NCBI RefSeq assembly: GCF_000002985.6
Contig: NC_003284.9
Coordinates: 12,214,001-12,278,000 of the forward strand
Direction of reading: 5' to 3'
Length of the DNA stretch: 64,000 nt
Source: Caenorhabditis elegans
Taxonomy: Eukaryota > Nematoda > Chromadorea > Rhabditida > Rhabditidae
The notes under the pieces were generated by a model that was given only the letters and a program-made list of their open reading frames with translations, did not search any database and had not been told where the DNA came from. The position numbers and the translations under genes are program-made. Below are positions 12,233 through 24,600 of the stretch, in pieces. Positions within the stretch are counted from its first letter, which is position 1. Every line of letters begins with the position of its first letter.

Positions 12233-15200
12233 ATGTTTATACATTTGTTTTTATTGATTTTGTTTATTCCTCAATTTCAAAGTTTGAAAGTTATCCAAAC
12301 TAGTTATGGAAAATTACGTGGAATTACTGTATGGTCCAATGACAAAAATCATCGATATATGTTTAAAGTGAGTTGGGTGATTCAAAGTGTATCCTACAAA
12401 TGGAGAATATTTTAGAGTGTTCCATTCGCAAAGCCGCCAGTAGGTAATTTGAGGTTTGCGAAGCCTCAGAATCCGGAATCGTGGAGCGGTATTCTGGATG
12501 CATCGAAATATAGGTAGTCATAGTTTTTCAGAGTTCGAGAAATTAAAAAAATAAAGGTCATCTGAAGCAATTGATCTGTATAACATCGGAAACTACAAAA
12601 TTCTCTAGGGGGTAAAGCTTTAAAATTGAGCACGCAGTTTTTACCCAAAACAATATGGCTTCTTATTTTTGAGTTGAAACAATTATTTGTGGTTTTTCAG
12701 TCCAGCATGCATGAGCAATTCTTCTTCAACCAGCACACCGCAAAAACACTACAGCGAAGATTGCCTCTACATAAATATTTTCACCAGTGAAAAATGTTTG
12801 GTAAACCTCCATTGAATCCGAATAGTTTTATCGATATTCTAATTTCAGAATTCCAAGTGTCCTGTAATCGTGTACTTTCATGGTGGTGCATACAATTTAG
12901 ACTCAGCAATAATGTTCAATGATACATTTATTTTGGATAGATATGCTGCGGAAGACGTGGTTTTCGTAATTCCAGCCGTTCGGTTAGGAGTGTTTGGACA
13001 GTTGTATTTTGGTCCGAGTGACCTTCTTTCTGAGAATTTATTCCTGTATGGTAAGCATAAAGACTATTTAAACTGAAGAATTTAAATTTTAAACGAAAAA
13101 CCGTTACCACGTCATGCTTAAAACTTATACATATGTAGGGCTGTGCAACCGGACGTCCGGCCGTCCGAACCGGACGATCATCGTCCGGTTTTAGAAAAAA
13201 AAACCCGTTTTTAGAACTTTGAAATTTTTCCGAGAAGTATGTTTTCACAATTTCCGAGATTGGCCACTCGCTATACTTCATCATAGAATTTTATAATGAG
13301 TGGCCAAACTCGGAAATTGTCGGCCGCCGTGAAAACATACCTCTCGGAAAATTTTCAAAGTTCTAAAAACTGGTTTTTTTTTCTAAAACCGGACGATGAT
13401 CGTCCGGTTCTGACGACCGGACGTCCGGTTGCACAGCCCTATACACATATGTTTGAAAAACGCCTGGAATCTTGAAAAAGAAAAGCGGGCATCAGATCAA
13501 CCAGTTGTAGAATAATTTTTCTGAGTTAAAAACATTATTTAAAAAAACAACGACAACACATTTAATTTTTACATATTCAGACGCTGTTCAAGCATTAAGT
13601 TTTGTTCACAGTGAGATAAACTATTTTGGCGGCGATTCGAAACGTGTAACTGCAATGGGACACTCATCTGGCGGCACTATTGTGGATGCATTGGGATTTT
13701 CAAAGTTTAACGCTTTTTCGAAATATCACGTTGTTATAATGAATTATTTTTACAGACTCATCGATCCAGGTGTCAAACTATTTCAACAGATGATAGTGTT
13801 GAGTGCTACAGGAATGTTTGGATTTTATGACATGGTGGTTGATAATTCGTTCGCCATTGTTGAGAAGTTTGGGGTGATTAACGTTGATCCATAATTCCAT
13901 CTAATTCATTCGTATTTCAGTGTTACAATGGAACAAAGGACGACCGCCCAAATGCAAATATTGCAGAAATGCTGGATTGCATGAGACAAATTGATGGACG
14001 CGAAATGTTACTTATGCAGCGGCATATGGAAGAAGTGGATGATCGAGATTTTAGAAGCGTTCTGAGAGGTGCCCCATTTTTGGAGTCGAATGGGAAAATT
14101 GCAGACCTCAAAAAATCCCCGCCGGTAAATCTAAAAATATGCAAAAATTTTTGTCAAAAAAGAAAACCGATTAATCTTTTGTTAACTTAATTTACCTTAA
14201 TTTGGTCTTAGTACCGTTTACGATTCTATTTTAAATCACTACAATATGCAACCTTGAGTTGGTCTCTGGGATTTATTTTTTTTACTTTCTTTCCAATTGG
14301 TTAAATTTCAGTCACGAAACCTACTATATGGAACGACAGAGCATGAATTTCGCAATGTTGACCACATGAATCCCTACATTTCTGGAATCTTTTTAGATTT
14401 TGACAACCCAGTTGCAGTTGCGAGATACTACGACGAACAGCTCATGGCAAATTGTAAGTAAAATCTTCACACGTGAAACTTTTATACTAAACGTATTTAG
14501 TGGAAACTATGATAAATGGAGATGCAGCTGCAATTTTCATATGTGCTTCAACATTTTCGACTGCAATGGCAAATACTGGAGCTGATGTGTATCTTTTTGA
14601 AACCCGACAAAAACCGTATAGTTTCCATGTATCTGATATGCAATATTTTGTTGGGATTCATCGAGAAATTTATCATAGACCTGACATGGATATTTTGGAT
14701 ACTTTTTATTCTAAACTGCTCGTGAATTTTACAAAAATGGGAGTGCCATCTCCAGGTGACTACAAAATTATTTATAGATGTCTTTGTTTAAATAAAACCC
14801 AAATTTGCAGAATGGGCACCACTTGACCCCGAAAGAATGAACTATCTAGAGCTAAAGGTAGATTCTGACATGAAAGAAGGACCAGTTATGCTTGAAGGTT
14901 TTCACGAAAAAGAAATGGAACTGTGGTTTGGAGAAATGATGGAATTTGACAGAAATGTTACAAAAATAGTGAGAATTTTAATTTTTTTTGAAGTCAAATT
15001 TGCGTTGAAAACTTCTAAAAGTGCTAAAAATCAGATGTGTAAATTTCTCGATATCGGAAAACTTGGCAAATATGTATATTTTTTTTCATATTTTTCGGCA
15101 CGTCAAATCGCAAATTTTTTGAAATTCGTTTTAACACAGGAAATTGCAAAGTGTATACGGCTAAGTTTTGTTTAATGTGCATGTAGAATTCTTGATTTAA

Positions 15201-15840
15201 AAAATATGAAACGAACACTGTTATTGTATTTGACTTTTTGTATTTGACTTTTTGAAAAAAATATATTATTTTTGTTTCACTTGTTTCGAAATTGTAGCAT
15301 GTGTGACCAATTTCATACCTTTCCGAGGTCGGCAAATTCGGTACGTCCATGTTTTTGGAATTTGCGTGCTGGAATAAATCGGCAAGTTTTCAGCTAATTC
15401 TGCATATTATTTGAAAATATGTTCAGCCGTGATAATCTCGCGATGTGTGAAAAGCTTATGTTATTTTAAAACAAGCAGTTCAAAAATAATGATTGGCCAT
15501 TTCAAAGCCTTTAAAATAAATTTGGTTTCAGAGACAATCACAAGGTTTGCCTCCGGAACATCTTGACATAGAGACGCAACTTAAGTACTGGGAAACGACT
15601 AATAAACCTGAAATCCTTACAAAAACTACTAAGGGATTTACATCAATCCATCAGGATAACAATAGTAACACCGTAACTACTACAGCTTCAGCACAATCTT
15701 CATTACTAAAAAATGGCTCTTCAATTTTGAAACAATGGTGGTTTTATTTAATTATATTTTTGATGATATTATTAGTTGTGTTGATTGTTATTTGTCTCCG
15801 AAAACCAAAGAGAGAAGAGGAACTTCCTTTATTGAGTTAG
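12233..15840 (+). CDS. Carboxylesterase C, C-terminally membrane-anchored
   Basis: Eleven exons (12233-12367, 12416-12513, 12701-12800, 12849-13050, 13581-13704, 13756-13873, 13921-14124, 14312-14453, 14501-14755, 14811-14968, 15532-15840) give 614 aa. The start [17 protein letters not shown] is a signal peptide; an in-frame ATG at 12209 is possible, but it lies directly after a TTTAG acceptor and would disturb the signal sequence. Motifs: [24 protein letters not shown] (Ser207), TTEHEF (Glu339), [11 protein letters not shown] (His417), [14 protein letters not shown] span, REEELPLLS tail with acidic dileucine. The exon 2 donor GTAGTC is slightly off consensus. Intron 4 (531 bp) is enlarged by a palindromic MITE and intron 10 (563 bp) is long. 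Expected to be an active luminal esterase or acyltransferase with unknown substrate; closest paralogue is gene B. Confidence 0.88.
13138..13439. mobile_element. Palindromic MITE with TA duplication, intron 4 of gene C
   Basis: The element is one long near-perfect inverted repeat. It starts GGGCTGTGCAACCGGACGTC and ends with the reverse complement, flanked on both sides by TA (13136-13137 and 13440-13441). The two arms, each roughly 140-150 bp, converge on a short centre near 13,290. They contain GC-rich nested palindromes such as CCGGACGATCATCGTCCGG. There is no ORF, so it is non-autonomous. The TA duplication fits mobilisation by a Tc1/mariner-type transposase, which is inferred. Confidence 0.85.
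15225..15252 (+). repeat. Two tandem copies of a 14-bp unit
   Basis: TGTATTTGACTTTT occurs twice back to back within intron 10 of esterase C. Probably a simple replication duplication. Confidence 0.8.
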
Positions 15841-15859
15841 ATAACGGTTTGAACATTGA

Positions 15860-15865
15860 AATAAA
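15860..15865 (+). terminator. Poly(A) signal of esterase C
   Basis: AATAAA 20 bp after the stop codon of esterase C, the same spacing as in gene A. Confidence 0.75.
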
Positions 15866-15943
15866 GTTTTTGTGTCTAGACGAATAGAGTCAATCGATTA
15901 AAACACAGCTTTTACCAAACCCAGACAAATCAGACAAATAAAA

Positions 15944-15952
15944 CTTATCAAT
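15944..15952 (-). promoter_or_regulatory. GATA-factor site upstream of esterase D
   Basis: The minus strand reads ATTGATAAG, a GATA core 56 bp before the ATG of esterase D. It is the fourth such site in the cluster at a similar distance. Role inferred. Confidence 0.4.
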
Positions 15953-16007
15953 GCGCACATTTTTATCAACTCATCTTCAACTTGTCAGTGCTATTCAGTT
16001 TAAAAAA

Positions 16008-18986
16008 ATGAAAATATTTTTCTATACACTTGCTCTGTTGGCATTGAGTGTGAAAAGCTTTAAAGTTTTGAACACAAATTATGGAAAAGTTCGAGGAATC
16101 ACTGATTTTAGTGATAAGAGGAATCATAAATATATATTCAAGGTAAGTTTCAAGATGCATATGATATTCGAAAATGAGCTTGAACAGAATTTTAAAAAAA
16201 CATTGATTCTAAAATGTTTTCAGGGCATTCCATTTGCTAAACCTCCTTTAGGATTATTAAGATTTGCCCTTCCTGAAGAGCCAAACACATGGAATGGTGT
16301 TTTGGATGGTTCGAAATACAGGTGTTTTTAAAATTCGAAGAATTTATTTAACTTTCATTTATCTGAACTAAATTTCAGCGCCGCATGTTTGAGTAACTCG
16401 AGTCTAGCTTCTGCGCAACAAGAAAACATCAGCGAAGACTGTCTATACATCAATATTTTTACAAGCGAGTACTGCCTGGTGATAAGAACTGCTTCAAATG
16501 ACAGCCAGTTCAACGTCGGGGTTTTTACAGGCTCACAAATGTCCAGTATTAGTTTATTATCATGGAGGATCATTCAATTTAGACTCGGCAACAATGTTTC
16601 CCGATAAATTCATATTGGAAAGATACGTAGATAGCGGAATTGTTTTTGCGATACCCGCTTATCGCTTGGGAGTTTTTGGGCAATTTTATTTGGGTGAACA
16701 GGGAATAGTACCAGCAAATTTATTAATACACGGTAATAATATACAGGAAGTCGTGATGTCTAAAAAAGATTTTTTAAGATTGCATCAGATCGTTAAACTT
16801 TGTACACGACAATATTGCTAGTTTTGGAGGTGACCCCAATTACGTCACTCTTATGGGCCATTCATCAGGAGGACAGCTGGTGAATGCAATGGGGTTCTCA
16901 AATCAAATAGACCCAGAAAAAAAGTTATTTCAACAGTTTATAGTGCTGAGCTCAATTGGAATGTATGGATTTGAAGATCTCCAAATCGGAAATTCATATG
17001 AAATTGCACGAAGGCATAATGTATGTTGGTTCTTATAAGATAAAACTATATTTCTTTGAAACCTGGTTATAGTTCACTACATTAGTGAATTGAAACCAAA
17101 GGTCTCTCTCTCTCTCTCAAATAACCTAAAAATATAGTTGGAGTTATTTTTTGAACCAATACTACACAAAACGTTTGAGAAGTAGTGACTAAAAACTTTA
17201 AGAAAATACAGCCGGAGGCAACAATGCACCAGTCGGTACCCCAAACAAAAATTGTACTGGTGGAAATTATCTGATAATGAGTGGTCGTGCCGGCAGACTT
17301 TTTTTTCGTGAAGGCATTGTATAATTCGCTGATATAAACCATATCAAATTATTCAGTTTTTTTGTCAGCACCGAGAGTTTGTGAAACGGAATAATGAACT
17401 TTCAAATGTCACTTCAAACTTTTAAAATTGAAATTCGGACAAACTTATAATCTCCTTGATACGTTTGGTGTAATTCTTCATTTCAGTGCACATCTGAAAA
17501 CAGCCAAGAAATTGTTGACTGCATGCGAAATATTGATGCTTTACAACTATTACAAACTCAAACGGTAATGGACGACGTTGATCTATTATTTTTCAAAGCA
17601 ATTATTAGAGCTCCACCGTTAATGGATGTAAAACAAAAGCTATCCGAGTTTAAAGAGAATGTAACGGTAAGTCTCATTACCAGCGATATACCGTATTTCT
17701 TATGAACTTAAAATTGTATTGTTTTGTTATTATTTGCTAGCCATTACTAAAGACTATAGATATAAATGTTTTGGTAGGTTTTCGATATTGAGTTTTCTTA
17801 CTGAATGCATTCATTTATTATTTGTTTACACATTTCAGTTCAGCTTCAATAGAATTTTATGAAGCGGGAGAAAAACTATGATGAATTAAAAAACTTTAAT
17901 TTAAGGCAAGAAACATGCTGTGTGGAGTTACCGATAACGAATTTACCATATTCAAGTATCCGGATGGGTATTACATTAGTGCGACTTTCTTAGATTTTGA
18001 AAATCCTGTGGACACTGTGAATGTATATAGGAACAAGTTCACAAATATCAGTAAGTCTGACAATTTCTGATAAGATGATTTACGGATTCGTGAATTTGAT
18101 GAGAGGTGTTTTATTTTTTTGTATTTCTAACAAGCCCAAAAATTTAAGGAAAATTGCAATTCACGTTTTTCAGATTAAGGGGTAAGTTCCTGAATAATGT
18201 TTTTTTTTTAATTTTTATTTTAGCCCCAACATTTGTGAACAGTGACTCTTCTGCTGTATTTGTTTCCGCTGCAACATATTCTGAAGCTCTAACGAATGCT
18301 GGAGGAAACGTGTACCTATTTGAATCTCGTCAAAAACCTTTCAGCATGCATGTGACGGATATGCAGTATTTTATCGGCATTCATCGGGAAAAAAACCATA
18401 CCACTGATATGGATATTTTAGATTCATTTTATTCAAAACTGCTTGTCAATTTTACAAAATTTGGTTCACCGTCTCCAAGTAGACTTTTTCAATGTATATA
18501 TCTGGAATTTTATGTAAATTTTATTGCAGACTGGGAAAAATATGACCCTTCTAAGATGAATTTCATGGCTATGGAGATCGACACAGAGCAAGGAATTGAG
18601 CCAAAAATGGAAAACGGTTTTCATGAAGAGTTGGTCAATTTCTGGTTGATTAACATGATGCAGATTGATAGAAATATTATAGAAATGGTTTGAGTTTTCA
18701 AAATAGATACAAGTGTAATACCTACAATTTTATGCAGAAATTAAATGGGGAGTATAACTCGTTTGATGGACGTGCCCAATTAACTACTAAACATATTGGT
18801 GTTCCAACTTCATTGCCAATTATTTATGCTCCTGCTGTATCGGATCCTGAAAATCTTGAACTAATATCTGTGTTGAATCAATGGTGGTTTTATGTTTCTA
18901 TTTTATTACTTTTTGTCATAGTTAGTGTATTATTTATTGTGTGTAAAAAAGCAGTTAATGTTAAACGCCAACCTCTTCTTGTGTAA
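16008..18986 (+). CDS. Carboxylesterase D, C-terminally membrane-anchored
   Basis: Ten exons (16008-16142, 16224-16321, 16379-16478, 16531-16732, 16779-17020, 17487-17666, 17906-18050, 18224-18478, 18530-18687, 18738-18986) give 587 aa. The start [17 protein letters not shown] is a clear signal peptide and lies 9 bp after a TATTCAG acceptor; the upstream in-frame ATG at 15951 would bury it. Motifs: [24 protein letters not shown] (Ser207), VTDNEF (Glu331), [11 protein letters not shown] (His410), [13 protein letters not shown] span. Differences from A-C: the intron between the Ser exon and the next is missing (242 bp, exactly 124+118), the segment after Asn at the exon 5 end is shorter, and the tail ends KRQPLLV with no acidic residue before the dileucine. 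The triad is intact; the substrate is unknown. Confidence 0.86.
17102..17118 (+). repeat. CT dinucleotide run
   Basis: About eight CT units in intron 5 of esterase D (a GA run on the other strand). Confidence 0.8.
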
Positions 18987-21620
18987 TACATTTTCGTTTG
19001 TTAGTATTTCCCTGGATCATATTTAACAGTGACACGTGTGATTTTTGTTGCAAAAATAGACGTTGAACCGAATGAATCAAATAATGATTAAGTTTTAAAC
19101 AAGTATGTATCAAATCTTGATTTTCATAGTGCATAATAAAACACTCATTGTTTCTCATATTTCATTGGCCATTGTTTCAGTCATCATATTTTTGGAACAG
19201 GTGTGCAGCATGGTGTGAATGATCTGAAATAACACTATGTTTCCCCCTCATTAGTCTTAATGCTCACGCTCAATTTTAATGAGCGGCCGACATAATTGCA
19301 GAAAATTCAGAGCAATTATGTTGTAAACAAAAAGTATCGTAAAGTAGTTATAAGTATCTCTTCTTATCGCAAAATATTTTTGTATAAATATTCGAATTTT
19401 TTAAAAATAATTTTTCAGAAAGTACTTTCTGAGGCGTTTTAAAATCATGTCGAAACAAATTTCTTGCTACTAAAAATTTGTATTTCTTTTATTTTTTATA
19501 CTTTTCTTGAAACCATTTCTTTAAATTCTCAATTGTTCTTGTTTTGCAGTTATCCAAGTTCATGTAAAAATGTACACCGGAATATCTTTTTGTCGCCTAG
19601 CAAAGAAAATGTGGTGAGAGTTGGAAATACATCGTACATAGTCCTTCCCACCCACTCGACGCGGTTTGTCATATAATACATTCTCACTCGGTATGATCTC
19701 CCTCAATCTGTGCATTCTCTCGACATATTACTGTCTGCCTATCTATCGATTAGGAGTCTTCTCACTCTTTTTGTACAAGTAATCTCACGGTAGATTTTTC
19801 TTTTCTCGGCCATGTCGTACTGCTGCAATTCTAATGTGCTCTACCAATCAGATGATTAAAAATGCATTTACAATATTGATAATAGCATATTCGGTTTTTT
19901 CTGTATAAGACTTTGGGTTATCAGCTATTTTGATGATTGCATATGAAAACTGTAACAGTTGCATCCCGGTGTTTCTATTAATTTATACCAAACGATTTCC
20001 AAGTATACCGAACAAAATTCAGATAATTTTCTATAACGTACTAGTTAATTTTTGCTTCAAGTTATGGATTTTTTTGGATTTTCTCAGTATACATTTCCTT
20101 ACTCATGAGAGACGTGTGATTATACAAAAAGTAAATGTGAAACAAGATTTTGAAAATTGCAAAAGTTTAAAAAAACATCCGGACCTTATTTTTATGTTTT
20201 CTTTGACTTCGAACATCTATAATAAACTTTGGTCGGGAAGTGCTAGATTTTTATTTATGCTTTGGGTTTTTTCCTGAAGACCTACTTGTCTTCCGTTTTG
20301 AAATTTTTTCATACAACCTTTAGAAAAAATTAGAAATTTTGATTTTAAAAAATAAAACAGTTTTCGATTTTATGTTATTTGACAGCACACTAGAAGCTGT
20401 TTCTAATTATACGCCCTTTTTCAAATTGAAATCTATTTTAGTAAAAACTGGAGTATATTGTGACTTCTAATGCATCATGAATTGAAGACAGTATGAAAAT
20501 TAATCATCGCATTTTTCCAGTAGTTTTTTGCCCATTCGGTAATTAAACACCGTCAATTATATCATCTTTCCATAAAACAGCACATGACTATATTGCGAAA
20601 CACAGTCAAGACACGTAGGTACATTAGGACGAACGCAGTGAATCAGAAAGAGGTACCGTCGCAACGGTGTGCAAGTTGGGCGGGTGTTGACCCAAAGAGA
20701 CTCACAATCAGTCAGTGCAAAAAAATGCAGTGTCATATATCGTTGGCAGCAATGAGGAAATTCCCTCATATTCTTGTCATGCATTTCTCTTGATATTATA
20801 TTAGCTGTCATTTTATTGTAAGAGGCATATTTTTTTTTAAAAATATTCTGTTTATGTTTTTGTTCAAACTTAAACTAACCAAAGAAACTAGGCATGTTTT
20901 TTAAAAGGCTGCCTCGTTTTTTTTTGTTTCTACCAGCACTGAAAATAAAAAATATTTGCTCACTTTAAACACGCATTTCAGCATTTGCAATCGATGATGA
21001 TGAAATACATGTTGGGCAGTGACATTTCGTACCTCGGATGACATGATATACATGTCATTTTAGTGTGAATATTTTCAAATTTTAAAATACTATCTTTTAA
21101 AGCTGATAAGTTGAGCCCAGAACAATGTTTTGTACATAATGGGAAATATTTCTCCTACTTGTACATTGCTGAAAAAAAACTATGTTTACTCTTTTGGACA
21201 CCTGAAATTTTTTTTCTTCTGCTAAATCAACAAATTTCTTATTGATAAAAGTTTGAGTCTTGTATTGAAAAACCACAGCACAATTCTGTTTTCTGCAAAC
21301 ACAACCTATTTGTCCGGTTCTTCCTTGTTGTCAAAATCATAGTTTACGCCAGTGTTGAAGTAAAAAATCGAATAGAACAATACTTCAATAAATCGAAAAT
21401 TAACCTTCTTCCTTTGTTTATTTTCTCTACATCTCTTTTTTTTTCATTTTTTCCTTTCTCCCTTCATCCGTCATCATCCCCTTTCCCTTTCCAATTTGCT
21501 CTGTGTCTCAGTTCCTAGTTCATCTTTGTTTGTCTATCTCTCGTCATCTCTCTATTGTTGTCCACATGCCCTCATTTCTGTTTTTTACTGTTCAACCAAT
21601 TACCATCAATTTTAGGCGTG
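18987..21620. other. Intergenic region between esterase D and SMC6-like gene
   Basis: Contains the AATAAA of gene D at 19135-19140. Beyond that I find only short open frames of random composition (for example 19930-20277, rich in F/I/K) and overlapping frames on both strands at 20557-20811 with no domain. The pyrimidine-rich stretch 21410-21600 directly precedes the SMC6-like gene and a TTTTAG acceptor ending at 21615. Confidence 0.55.
19135..19140 (+). terminator. Poly(A) signal of esterase D
   Basis: AATAAA about 150 bp after the stop codon of esterase D; the first canonical signal downstream. Confidence 0.6.
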
Positions 21621-24600
21621 ATGAGCAAACGGGACGAGCCGGGTCCCAGTGGGAGCAGTTTTTCTTCTCCAGAGCTAAAAGACCCAAAACCTGTCAAACG
21701 ACGAAAAATAATGGATGGAGGTAATTATTTTTGTGTTCCAAACTTTGGTTTGTAGGAGTTCCAAAAAATTAAGAAAAGATGGTATTTGAAAACACAGTTC
21801 AACCTCAAAAACTATGAGAAAATTGTGATTTCTTAAAAAGTATTAAAATTATACAGTTGAGTAAAATTATTAAATTATGTTTATCTTTGCAGTTTGATCC
21901 AAAATCTCTAATTTTGATTGCAATTTAACTTTTCAGAAAAAGTAATAATTGCCGGACGTGTTGCTTCAATTCACTTGAAAAACTTCATGTGCCATGCCAA
22001 CTTGCTCATTGAGTTTGATGTTGCAAACAAGAACTGTTTCTATATTGGCGGGCCGAATGGAAGTATGTTGGAATTATTTTTAACTGCACAGTGACGTTGA
22101 TTTGTTACAGGTGGGAAAAGTGCTCTATTTGCCGCAATGAACATGGGACTGGGAGGAAGAGGAAGTGATAGTGAGAGAGGAAACAACGTGCAAGCATATA
22201 TAAAAGACGGAACTACGTAAGTTAGGAAGTTTTAGATGTAAATGCTAAAAAAAAATAAATCAGGTGACCGAGTCGGTTAGAGTACTTGAATAATGTTGTT
22301 TTGTATACAAATGTTGATGTAGAATACGACGGGGATGTATTGGAAGTACTGTAGCTTAATATCGAAATTGAACATTTTTTAACAAGTGTTGTAATAAACT
22401 TTTGCAGAATGAGTATTTAATATGGGGAATTGACTTAAGTACTCAAAATATTACAAAAAAGCAAAATTACATATTGAGACCTTTTAAAAATTTTTCAAAA
22501 ACTTGTTATATTGGTTCATAATTTTGAGACGATGTTTAAATTCAGATTAAATTTCTGTAACGTTATTTTAGTCGGTTTGTTTCAAAATGGATTTTAAGTC
22601 ATTTTGAGTATTTTACAGAACGATTTATAAAAAATTGCTACTACTGCACATTGAATCGAAATTAAGCGGGAAGAATTCTGCTTTAAAAAAAAAAACTTTG
22701 TTTCCGGTTTGCTTATGTTTTGGACAATTATACTCATTTTGGTTGCAATAAACATGACGGTCAACTTGACAAATACAAAATTGCTTAATTTGACTTTGTA
22801 GCACTTTTGAAAAAAGTCTATGACCGTCAGATTAAGAAACCTAAATTTCAATAGAAGCTCAAATTTTGTCAAAATTTTGGAAAAATTGCTCAATTAACTT
22901 TTTCACGTTTGAAAGAAATTTCTAGACACTTTTTCTGCAATCCAAAACTTGAAGAACATTGAATGCCTTTTCAATTATAATTAGAGAGTTAATATTGATA
23001 TTATAAAAATGTTCATTTGAAGAAAGTTTTGAAAATTAATCATTTTCATTTTTTAGTCAGGCGAAGATTACAATCACATTGACAAATGAGGGATTAAACG
23101 CACTACCGGAATACGATGAACTCATATCAATTGAACGAACGATCAATCGGACGGCATCGAAATACACAATTAGAAATATTAAAGTAAACACACACAAGTA
23201 TAAAATGGAACGGGTTGTTAGCACAAAGAAGTCGGATGTTGATAGTGTGGTTACTAGATTAAATATTCACCTTACTAATCCCGCATTTTGGATGAGCCAG
23301 GATAGATCTCGAAGTTTTCTTGCCAATTTCAAGCCATCAACTGTATATAAATTGTATCTAGAATCTACAAACCTCGAAAATATCCGACAATCTTATAATC
23401 GTTTTGCTGAATCAATTGATCATAGTGCAGAGTTGGTAACAGCAAAGTCAGAAGAAATTGCAAATGAAAAACGAAAATTAAAAAGAGCACAAGAGTCAAG
23501 AGTTCTACAATTGAAGTTAGAAAAAGACCGAAATCTACTTGCAAGTTACCGATGGAAGTTCCTTTTCTGTAGAGTTCGTGATTATGATAATAATATAATG
23601 TTGAACAAGAAAAAGCAGGAAGTTCACAAAAAACTGCATAAGGAAGTCAAAGATGCATATTACAAGAATCGAACAGAAAGAAGTGAAGTGCAGAAGAAAC
23701 TTCAAGAGTTGCGTGATGAAGTAGAAGTTCAAGATGAGGAAATAAAGGAATCAAGAGCAGACGTAGACAATCTCAGAAAAATTGTTAACGACTTGAAACA
23801 CGAAATTAAAATGTCAGAATCTCAGATGAGAAGAAAAAAAGTTGAAATCATGTTGATTCGAAAAGAAATAGCAAAAGCTCAAAAGCAACTGCGTGAAGCA
23901 TTGGGGAAATTCGGCCATGAAGAGTTAACAAAAAAGCTTGCAGAAGCTGAAGATAAGCGAGAAAGCCTCAATATTGAAATAGAAGAAATCGAACATGTGC
24001 AATTGAAGGCTCTTCGGAAAAAATATGAAAAGCTAACAAAGGAACTTCGAAACGAAGAGGAAGAAAAGTTCAATACAAGAGGAAAAATTGCCACATTGCG
24101 AAGAACCATTGAACAAGATCAAAAGATATTGCGAAGCATGAAGGCTACAAAAAAAAATGATGTCAACAAGTGAGTATTGATCATTTACATACTTTATTTG
24201 AGAATTCCAACATTTCACACAATTTCCAAGTTAAAATTATTTTTTGTGCTCTCGAAAAAATTTTTTTTTATTGTACTGAACCATTTAACAAAAAAAAATT
24301 CATTCTAACCAACCGAATAAATTCCAGATTTGGTCCGTACATGTCTGAAATCCTCACTGAAATTGATCACCGAAGTTCTCAGTTCAAGCAGAAACCAAAA
24401 GGTCCACTAGGAAAATACGTTACTTTGGTGGAGCCCAAGTGGGCATGTGCTACAGAGGAATGCTTTAAAAATATTGCTAACAATTTTTTGTGTTGCTCAC
24501 AAGAAGACGCCGCAACTCTTCGAAAAATTTTCGACATACTTAAAATTCCATCGAATGATCGACCAACTATTGTGGTGTCACGATTCACTGGGATTAAGTA

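Noticed and set aside
5710-18986. Operon made of esterases A-D
   Set aside because: Gaps of 168-310 bp, GATA sites before each gene and AATAAA signals near A, C and D point to separate promoters; tandem paralogues are rarely operonic in worms.
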